Part shown: positions 16,214-22,382 of the stretch, piece by piece
Position numbering within the stretch: the first letter of the stretch is position 1
How the letters are laid out: each line of letters opens with the position of its first letter
Assembly (NCBI GenBank): GCA_948762645.1
Contig: CAQBRY010000001.1
Coordinates: 31,303-58,765, forward strand
Direction: 5' to 3'
From: an uncultured Eubacteriales bacterium
GTDB lineage: Bacteria > Bacillota > Clostridia > Oscillospirales > Acutalibacteraceae
Length of the DNA: 27,463 nucleotides
Made by a program: the position numbers and the translations under genes
The notes under the pieces: generated by a model
Database searches by the model: none
The model's input: the letters and a program-made list of their open reading frames with translations, nothing else
What the model was told of the DNA's origin: nothing

Positions 16214-16413
16214 TCTTTCTTCGCCACCTTTAAACCACCTAAATACTTGCAATGAAGACATTAAATAATTTTTATTTTTTAACTATATAACTCATAATTC
16301 TAAGTTTTCAATGAGTAAACATTGTGTGATTAATTAATATGCAAAACTTACCATAAAAATCACATTCTTAACATATATATTAATCGGAATGTTAAATAGT
16401 AGATTTAAGCCAT

Positions 16414-16450
16414 AAAAAAGCATCCTCACGTATTATGTAAGGACGCTTTT
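16414..16450 (-). terminator. Terminator of the 16466-16768 gene
   Basis: AAAAGCATCCTCAC and GTAAGGACGCTTTT pair over 14 positions with two G-U type pairs and a 7-base loop. A run of T follows on the minus strand. It lies 16 bases after the stop of the small gene. Confidence 0.8.
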
Positions 16451-16465
16451 GAATCACAATTAAAA

Positions 16466-16768
16466 TTACCAATTTCCGGAAAGAGCTTCTCGCTTGTCTG
16501 AAACTTTAAAATATTCGAAATCAAATATGTCAGCACAGTCATCTTTAAATTGTTTCAAATCATCTTCAGTCTTAAGGTTTATACCGGTTATATTGTGATT
16601 ATAACCACTATTCAATAAACTGTTATCACGGTGAGTTCCATATTTTCCCTCGGAAGCCATTGAATATAACGTCCTATCAAAACATCCTTCCATATCACAA
16701 TTTTTAACCCAAGCACTGGCACAACGATATCCATCTTTTTCATAAATAATCTTGCATTTTCTTGGCAT
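16466..16768 (-). CDS. Hypothetical 100-residue cysteine-containing protein
   Basis: I do not recognise this protein. It is hydrophilic, without signal peptide or membrane segment. It has Cys at residues 5, 16, 24 and 29 and one further on; the NCDMEGC group could bind metal or form disulfides. EGKYGTHRDNSLL in the middle may be a His/Asp-bearing loop. GAGGGTGATGG precedes ATG 16768, and a good terminator follows, so it is a single-gene unit. It is divergent from ylbJ and near yqfC. A sporulation link is possible from context only. Confidence 0.65.
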   Translation of the reverse strand: MPRKCKIIYEKDGYRCASAWVKNCDMEGCFDRTLYSMASEGKYGTHRDNSLLNSGYNHNITGINLKTEDDLKQFKDDCADIFDFEYFKVSDKREALSGNW

Positions 16769-16840
16769 ACACCATCACCCTCATCAAAAAATATTTATTA
16801 TATTTTACTATAATCACATAATTATGGTATAAAAAAATAG

Positions 16841-16869
16841 TTATAAAGTCAATAATTTTTTCATATTTA
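16841..16869 (+). promoter_or_regulatory. Putative sigma-E-type promoter for ylbJ
   Basis: TTATAA (16841-16846) and CATATTTA (16862-16869) are 15 bases apart, identical in layout to the candidate before sigK. ylbJ is a sigma-E gene in Bacillus. It lies 23 bases before the ribosome binding site. Confidence 0.45.
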
Positions 16870-16891
16870 ATTTAGACTTAATAAAAATTAG

Positions 16892-18070
16892 GTGATTTCT
16901 ATTATTAATAACATAAAAACAGTAAAAATCAAATCTTTAGTCACCTCAAAATCACGAGAAGAAATAAAGTACTCCGTCCTAACAGCCATGGTAATCTTAA
17001 CTTTTTCTATAATGACAATTCATCCCGACTACTATATATTAGGCGCTAAAACGGGAATTAAGTTTTGCGGAAATATTTTAATTCCTTCATTATTTCCTTT
17101 TATGTTTTTAACGTCTTTTATAATAAAATCAGGTATTTCGAAAAAACTTTCAAAAATGGTGTCTCCAATCATAAAGTTTTTGTTTTACCTTCCGGGGTGT
17201 GCCGGACCAACTATAATATTAAGCTTTCTTGGCGGATATCCCGTAGGTGCAAAAGGAGTAAAAGATCTATATGATGAAAAACTTATAAATGACGAACAAG
17301 CAGAAAGAATGCTTTATTTTACCGTTGGGTCAGGTCCTGCTTTTGCTGTAAGCATAGTAGGTATGGGCCTACTTAATGATTACCGCTGCGGACTTATAAT
17401 TTTTATATCTCAAGTTTTATCCATAATACTAATAGGTATTTTTTTAGGGATAAATGCCAGAATTAAAAAAACATCTTTTTATGACCAAAAACTAAATATC
17501 AAAAATGATAATCAAAATATTGTGATTAATTCAATCATTAAATCTTCTTATGATACTGCAATCAACATAATAAATATGTGTGCACTAATAATAATATTTT
17601 GTTGTTTAATCTCCATATCCAAACATACCGGACTAATTAATATTTTATGTTTGGCTTTGTCAAGCATTAACGTTTCGGAAAATATTTCTGAAAACATAAT
17701 CCCTATAATTTTTGAAGTTACATCTGCATGTAATCAGTGTATAAACCTTAAACTACCTCTTGAATTAATATCCTTTTCCCTCGGGTGGGCAGGACTTTGC
17801 ATACATTTTCAAATTTTTTCAATAATAGAAGATATTAAAATATCATATTTAAAATTTATTCTTTTTAGAATTATCCACGGACTACTCTCTTTTTTAATTA
17901 CTAAAGCTTTTATAAATTATTACACAATTTCAACTTTAACATTTTCAAATTTTCAAAAGATTAATAGTTTACCTACATCAACATCTTTTTTAGGCAGTAT
18001 TTCTCTTCTAATAACTTGTCTTTGCTTCATAATTACTATTCATAAGGATTCTGAATGTCACAGAAAATAA
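16892..18070 (+). CDS. ylbJ: Sporulation integral membrane protein YlbJ
   Basis: YlbJ is a multi-pass membrane protein of the nucleoside-recognition (gate) family needed for spore cortex formation. Family markers are GNILIPSLFPFMFLTSF, FLGGYPVGAKGV and FTVGSGPAFAVSIVG, with about eight hydrophobic helices across 392 residues. The start is odd. GTG 16892 lies inside AGGTGAT, a perfect match to the 16S rRNA tail. At the normal distance (4 bases after GAT) stands ATT 16901, and the first ATG is at codon 33. A sigma-E-like promoter lies just upstream, and a 14-pair terminator follows the stop. Confidence 0.9.
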   Translation: MISIINNIKTVKIKSLVTSKSREEIKYSVLTAMVILTFSIMTIHPDYYILGAKTGIKFCGNILIPSLFPFMFLTSFIIKSGISKKLSKMVSPIIKFLFYLPGCAGPTIILSFLGGYPVGAKGVKDLYDEKLINDEQAERMLYFTVGSGPAFAVSIVGMGLLNDYRCGLIIFISQVLSIILIGIFLGINARIKKTSFYDQKLNIKNDNQNIVINSIIKSSYDTAINIINMCALIIIFCCLISISKHTGLINILCLALSSINVSENISENIIPIIFEVTSACNQCINLKLPLELISFSLGWAGLCIHFQIFSIIEDIKISYLKFILFRIIHGLLSFLITKAFINYYTISTLTFSNFQKINSLPTSTSFLGSISLLITCLCFIITIHKDSECHRK

Positions 18071-18115
18071 TAAACTTCATTTAAAAAATGTCAAAAAAGA
18101 TTATATAATTAAATT

Positions 18116-18151
18116 AAAAAGTAATGTATTTTTAAGATACATTACTTTTTT
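18116..18151. terminator. Terminator after ylbJ
   Basis: AAAAAGTAATGTAT and ATACATTACTTTTT form a perfect 14-pair stem with a 7-base loop, with T-runs on both strands. It can serve ylbJ and the convergent GH25 gene. Confidence 0.85.
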
Positions 18152-18219
18152 ACGTTAATAAAAAACTTTAATAGTTATAGAAAATAATTTGTAAATTACA
18201 TTAAAAATATGTAGAAATT

Positions 18220-19011
18220 TTAAAATCCATTAAGATGTAAATCCCTTATAATTTCACTATAGTCATAATAACATTCATTTATATCTGCTGACCACTGTAC
18301 CCCATCAATCTTTTGGTCATTCTCCTTTTGCCACATGCCGCACCAATAATCTGGCACATCTATATTTTTCCACTGTGCATACCACAAATCATACCTCGTT
18401 AAAAGTTCTTCTTCAAATAAAAAATATTTTATCCAGTTCTTATTTGCGTATATAGTAGCGTAATATCCCGCTTCACGCAATTTATCGCAAAAAGCCTTAC
18501 ACATGTCTGTAGCCTCGCGTCCTCTACATTTTTCAGCACTTTTATCCTCAATATCAAACGCTATAGGATACTCCAGATTATAACTTTTGATATTGCTAAT
18601 ACAAAATTCAGCCTCTTTAATTGCTTCATCTACGCTTGTAGCATATGAGTAATGATAAACACCGCATGGAATACCATTTTCTTGAGCTTCTTTTATATTT
18701 TTATGAAATCTTTTATCAACTTGTCTTGGGTTAGGTAAGCCATATCCTTCACGTATCATTACAAACTCAATACCGGATTCTTTTAATTTTTTCCAGTCAA
18801 TGTCCCCAGACCAAGACGAAATATCTATACCTTTCTTTTTTACGTTTCCCCTGGAATAATATTTTTTCTCACCCGATACTTTTAATACGGCTGAAAATCC
18901 TTCAGCACTATACTCAAAGTCATATTCGTTTACTGTGTTTTCAGCGTGTACGTAAGCAAACGCCAATCCTAACAGAAGTATCCACACACTCAAAAATCTT
19001 TTTTTATTCAT
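18220..19011 (-). CDS. Secreted GH25 muramidase (lysozyme)
   Basis: GH25 enzymes cleave the beta-1,4 bond between MurNAc and GlcNAc in peptidoglycan. A signal peptide of about 23 residues (RFLSVWILLLGLAFAYVHA) is followed by a 40-residue linker region. The catalytic domain starts at KKGIDISSWSGDIDW and includes the acid FDIED strand (about residue 156), IREGYG and the closing WQ segments. It lacks the C-terminal LysM that its damaged relative at 2370-3155 carries. AAGGAGG precedes the ATG. It stands between ylbJ and a COG2426 gene, on its own. A role in cell-wall turnover or sporulation is possible but not shown. Confidence 0.88.
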   Translation of the reverse strand: MNKKRFLSVWILLLGLAFAYVHAENTVNEYDFEYSAEGFSAVLKVSGEKKYYSRGNVKKKGIDISSWSGDIDWKKLKESGIEFVMIREGYGLPNPRQVDKRFHKNIKEAQENGIPCGVYHYSYATSVDEAIKEAEFCISNIKSYNLEYPIAFDIEDKSAEKCRGREATDMCKAFCDKLREAGYYATIYANKNWIKYFLFEEELLTRYDLWYAQWKNIDVPDYWCGMWQKENDQKIDGVQWSADINECYYDYSEIIRDLHLNGF

Positions 19012-19114
19012 ATTTTTCTTTATGCCTCCTTGTTTTTATAATATTTTACACAATTTCAACAATTTTTTCAACACTTCTCTGCTTTTTGTGTAATTGATTT
19101 TATAAAATAAATTA

Positions 19115-19609
19115 TTATATGAAGAAACCCAAAACTCCATAAGAGAGTATAGACATAATTATGGCAGCACTAATAATACCAAGTAAAATAGAAACAATAG
19201 CATTTTTCATCTTAAATCCTAAAAGTGCCGCTATCATGGATCCTGTCCATGCACCTGTGCCGGGGATTGGAATAGCTACAAATAAAAAAAGTCCTAATTT
19301 CTTATATTTAAGTATATCCTTACTCTTATTATCAGCCTTCTGTTCAAACTTATATATTAACTTAGAAAAACGGGTTTTTTTTAAAAGATTAAATATCTTC
19401 TTTACAAAAAGTAATATAAAAGGTATGGGAATAATATTTCCTAAAATACATATAAGCATTGCTATTTTCCAATTTACTCCCAATAAACTTGCAGCTATCA
19501 TCCCACCTCTAAGCTCTAAAATAGGTATCATTGATATAATAAAAATTATAAATTCCGGTGTAACCTTATTATACAAAAAATCTACTATGCTATTTAACAA
19601 ATATTCCAA
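19115..19609 (-). CDS. COG2426 small multidrug-export-like membrane protein
   Basis: The 164-residue protein has IPILELRGGMIAASLLGV and LGNIIPIPFILLFVKKIF, then FVAIPIPGTGAWTGSMIA, which are the marks of the COG2426 ('putative small multi-drug export protein') family. These are distant relatives of DedA-type membrane proteins. Four or so helices and an amphipathic Lys-rich loop are visible. Transport activity is not established for the family. It has no close co-directional neighbour. Confidence 0.85.
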   Translation of the reverse strand: MEYLLNSIVDFLYNKVTPEFIIFIISMIPILELRGGMIAASLLGVNWKIAMLICILGNIIPIPFILLFVKKIFNLLKKTRFSKLIYKFEQKADNKSKDILKYKKLGLFLFVAIPIPGTGAWTGSMIAALLGFKMKNAIVSILLGIISAAIIMSILSYGVLGFFI

Positions 19610-19728
19610 ACTACTCCCACCCTTTAATTGTTATAATATTATATTATTATAATAAAATAAAATATATGGCAAAATAATTTTTAAATTAGCAATATTCCTC
19701 TTATATAACTAAAAAATACATTTTTTTA

Positions 19729-19755
19729 TTGACATTATATATATATATATATAAT
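19729..19755 (+). promoter_or_regulatory. Sigma-A promoter with a TA-repeat spacer
   Basis: TTGACA (19729-19734) is followed by nine TA units (19736-19753) running into TATAAT (19750-19755). The spacing is 15 bases to TATAAT or 17 to TAATTT. The repeat forms most of the spacer, so a gain or loss of a unit would alter spacing. Confidence 0.6.
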
Positions 19756-19849
19756 TTATATAAAGTTCCGAGATTTATTTTAATATATTAACCAATATAT
19801 ATAAAACTAATCTTGAAACTTAATACATATATTAAAGGGAGTGTATTTT

Positions 19850-20305
19850 ATGGCAAAAGTAGATTTCAATTTAACAAAAAAATTAAAAGTAAAGAACATG
19901 GATTTGACCTTCCAGTTTAAGGATGATGGTACAGTTACTATAACAGGTGACTTAGGAAAAATTATAAAGGTGCTATCTTCAGAAGAAGGCATGCCAGAGA
20001 AAGATTTAAAAAGTCTTCTCAGGGACCGAAATTTCTTCAAGCAAATGATTTCTGAAATGAAGACTGATGAAATTAAACAAGCCTTGGAAATGGGTACGTT
20101 TACTAAACCCCAGAGAATTGAAATTGCGACAACTTTGTGTGAAGGTGTTAATAAGATGATAATTAATTTAAAAAACAACTCCGTTTCTTTCTTTGGAGGT
20201 AAATACAGTGGTTATGCTGAAAAAAATTCGATGCTGGCTTCAGTATTTCAAGGATATGTCGATTTTCTGATAGAAGATATTACATCAACTCCTACCTTCA
20301 ATTAA
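19850..20305 (+). CDS. Small protein of unknown function with an N-terminal Nif11-like stretch
   Basis: I do not recognise the full protein of 151 residues. ATG 19850 has AAAGGGAG upstream; GTG 19841 in the same frame lies too close to that site. The first 40 residues are strand-like (KLKVKNMDLTFQFKDDGTVT). LLRDRNFFKQMISEMKTDEI (about 56-75) resembles the start of the next gene's product (KNPDFFKELVIMSDES). No double glycine, signal peptide or membrane segment is seen. It has its own TA-rich promoter and a strong terminator. It may be a distant partner of the 20546 gene. Confidence 0.65.
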   Translation: MAKVDFNLTKKLKVKNMDLTFQFKDDGTVTITGDLGKIIKVLSSEEGMPEKDLKSLLRDRNFFKQMISEMKTDEIKQALEMGTFTKPQRIEIATTLCEGVNKMIINLKNNSVSFFGGKYSGYAEKNSMLASVFQGYVDFLIEDITSTPTFN

Positions 20306-20328
20306 AGTCTATTATAGATGAAAAATTA

Positions 20329-20365
20329 AGCAGATGCTATATTTTTTTAGCATCTGCTTTTTATT
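20329..20365 (+). terminator. Terminator after the 19850 gene
   Basis: AGCAGATGCTA and TAGCATCTGCT form a perfect 11-pair stem with an 8-base loop, followed by TTTTT. Confidence 0.88.
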
Positions 20366-20467
20366 TTATATTCTATAAAACATTATTATATCCGATAAAA
20401 ATATTCGGTAAAATATTATTTATAGTTAAAAGTAATTCTTATTATTTATTATTTTTCATAAAAACCA

Positions 20468-20496
20468 TTGACAATAATTCAGAATTTATATATATA
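20468..20496 (+). promoter_or_regulatory. Sigma-A promoter with a TA-repeat region
   Basis: TTGACA (20468-20473) is followed after 17 bases by TATATA (20491-20496). It lies in a run of eight TA units (20487-20502). The layout repeats that of the promoter at 19729. Confidence 0.55.
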
Positions 20497-20522
20497 TATA
20501 TACGCATTTGCATACGTATATA
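20497..20522. repeat. Inverted repeat at the expected transcription start
   Basis: TATATACG (20497-20504) and CGTATATA (20515-20522) are perfect inverted copies 10 bases apart. They overlap the end of the TA run and the likely start of transcription. It could be an operator. Confidence 0.45.
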
Positions 20523-20545
20523 TTTTTTAATGAAGGTGATAAAGC

Positions 20546-20989
20546 ATGAATGAAAAAGTAATAGAAAAACTTAAAAATCCGGATTTTTTTAAAGAGTTAG
20601 TTATTATGTCCGATGAAAGCAAAGTAAAAGAAGCTTTTAAAAGTAGTGGCATAGAAATCAGCAATGACGATCTAAACGACATAAAAGAATTTATAAATGT
20701 TGTTTTAGAATCATCTTCAAAACTGTCAGAAGAAGATTTAAAAGAAATTTCCGGTGGATATAGGGGGGGTATAGTTAATAGGCTAAGCGCAAAACTCGTT
20801 GACGCAACAACGGAGGATGCCAAAGAAAATGTAGTAGAACTGACCAGCTGGACAGCCATACATTCAGATCAAATAGTAGAAGGGCTCTTAGCCACTGCCA
20901 TTGCCGGAATTTCCATCGGGGGAACTCTTGGTGTACAAAAACTTATTAAAACAGGTAAAGAAAAAGGCTGGTGGAGCAAAAAGAAATAG
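20546..20989 (+). CDS. Double-glycine leader protein, possible bacteriocin/RiPP-type precursor
   Basis: The 147-residue product has an N-terminal segment like Nif11-type leaders (EKLKNPDFFKELVIMSDES) and a classic leader-peptidase site LSEEDLKEISGG ending at Gly71. C-terminal to it are 76 residues with a hydrophobic, Gly-rich helix (LLATAIAGISIGGTLGV) and a basic end (KEKGWWSKKK). That is the shape of pore-forming class II bacteriocins, or of a secreted peptide. No C39-peptidase ABC exporter or modification enzyme is in this window, so export would depend on a distant one. It has its own promoter and terminator. It could also be a non-antimicrobial exported protein. Confidence 0.65.
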   Translation: MNEKVIEKLKNPDFFKELVIMSDESKVKEAFKSSGIEISNDDLNDIKEFINVVLESSSKLSEEDLKEISGGYRGGIVNRLSAKLVDATTEDAKENVVELTSWTAIHSDQIVEGLLATAIAGISIGGTLGVQKLIKTGKEKGWWSKKK

Positions 20990-21017
20990 ATTTTTTAAAA
21001 TATTATTTTTCCATAGT

Positions 21018-21050
21018 AAAAAGTACTCATAATAAAAATGAGTACTTTTT
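21018..21050. terminator. Bidirectional terminator between convergent genes
   Basis: AAAAAGTACTCAT and ATGAGTACTTTTT form a perfect 13-pair stem with a 7-base loop and U-runs on either strand. It separates the 20546 gene from the pseudokinase gene. Confidence 0.88.
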
Positions 21051-21074
21051 GATTTATTTATATAATAAAAATAA

Positions 21075-22223
21075 CTATTTTGAAATATAAAGAGCAATAG
21101 CAGTTCTGTTCGGAAGCTTAAGTATAACTCCCGGAACAAGTTTTTCAGAAGCTTCAATACCGTTAAATGTTGCAACAGCGCTAACATATTTACTGTCCTT
21201 ATAATAAGTATCACAGATAGAGGCTATAGTGTCCCCATACTGTACGATATAATCTTCATATTCCATATCAAGCCCCGGCATAAGAGTAATTTCTTGAGTT
21301 TGCTTTTTAGTACTCGTAGAGGACCCATTTTCGGTACTTACGCTTTTGTCCGACTCATCCTCTTCTCCGGAACTATATGTAATATCTCCTATAGATATAG
21401 CTTTTATAGTAGCATCAGAATAATTAAATTCATTAAGTTTATTATAAGCTAATACCCCAAGACCCACAACTAAAGTAATTCCCGTAACTATACGTGTAGC
21501 TTTATTAATAATTGGCTGCCTCAAACTGATTTGATATTTTATATAAGAAAGCCAACTGCTATTTTTAGAAATCTGAGCTGCTTTTTTAAGTTCCACAACA
21601 AGCTGAGGTATAGAAGAATAAACTCCCTTTTTACATTTTTCAAGTACTACGTGAAGTGCTTTATTATATTTAGCTTCGGCTTCAGCTTGGAGCATAGTAA
21701 AAATGATGTCGCCTATATTTTTGAAAACAGCTAATCTAGGATCCTGTTTATAGTCAAGCACGTGCTCAAAATTATATAATATATGTATGTGTCTGTCGAA
21801 ATCTATTAATATGTTTTCCGGTCTTATAACACTTGCAAGTATCTCTGGGGGAAGAGTAGATATTTTATCGATCTTCATAAGGATATATTCAAGAATTTTA
21901 CATCTGTCATCGAAAAGTGTAGTACATACATTTTTATTAAATTTTTGTTTAATGCTTTCAGCTTTAACATATTTAAATATAGAATAGAAATATTTTTCGG
22001 AAACAAAAAATTTTTCAAATTCATTGGGCTTCTCAGATTCATAGAAAGAAAAATATAATTTTTTAAATAGTGGTGTATTTTTATCGTCTAGGGGAATCTT
22101 ATTTATTATATAAAGGTTGTCCTGAGTATTTTCCCCGCGATAAGCCACAGATACATCTACAAACTCACTGCTGTGCAGGGTAGCCACAAGAGTATAATCC
22201 GAAGTTTTTTTAACATTCGACAT
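21075..22223 (-). CDS. Membrane pseudokinase with extracytoplasmic LysM domain
   Basis: This is a 382-residue one-pass membrane protein. Residues 1-215 resemble a Ser/Thr kinase fold: LYIINKIPL with Lys42 as the possible ATP-site lysine, and IRPENILID (133-141) at the catalytic loop. The usual HRD Asp is absent. YNFEH replaces the DFG metal motif, so I expect no kinase activity. A transmembrane helix lies at about 242-260 (TRIVTGITLVVGLGVLAY). An acidic, Ser/Thr-rich linker follows, then a LysM domain (EDYIVQYGDTIASICDTYY, about 326-376), which would bind peptidoglycan. The layout recalls PrkC-type wall-sensing kinases, but with a dead kinase. AGAAGGTG precedes ATG 22223. It is divergent from the 986-residue gene. 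Confidence 0.65.
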   Translation of the reverse strand: MSNVKKTSDYTLVATLHSSEFVDVSVAYRGENTQDNLYIINKIPLDDKNTPLFKKLYFSFYESEKPNEFEKFFVSEKYFYSIFKYVKAESIKQKFNKNVCTTLFDDRCKILEYILMKIDKISTLPPEILASVIRPENILIDFDRHIHILYNFEHVLDYKQDPRLAVFKNIGDIIFTMLQAEAEAKYNKALHVVLEKCKKGVYSSIPQLVVELKKAAQISKNSSWLSYIKYQISLRQPIINKATRIVTGITLVVGLGVLAYNKLNEFNYSDATIKAISIGDITYSSGEEDESDKSVSTENGSSTSTKKQTQEITLMPGLDMEYEDYIVQYGDTIASICDTYYKDSKYVSAVATFNGIEASEKLVPGVILKLPNRTAIALYISK

Positions 22224-22273
22224 ATAAATTTAGCACCTTCTTTACATTGTAAAATAAGACAATTTTTTTCACC

Positions 22274-22302
22274 TTGACTATGGTGTTTTGGTCTAATATA
22301 CT
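22274..22302 (+). promoter_or_regulatory. Sigma-A promoter for the 22383 gene cluster
   Basis: TTGACT (22274-22279), 17 bases and TATACT (22297-22302) lie in the divergent region. Each hexamer is one base off consensus. An untranslated leader of about 70 bases follows, ending in AGGAGG. Confidence 0.72.
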
Positions 22303-22382
22303 ATATTATATAACGACTTGGGACAATAGTAAAGAGATATACAAATAAATCTTATTTAAATAGTTGGTTTAGGAGGACATTT

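Noticed and set aside
22241..22253. TTTACA-T-TGTAAA palindrome in the divergent promoter region
   Set aside because: It is short and AT-rich, with no second copy nearby, so it is not distinguishable from chance.
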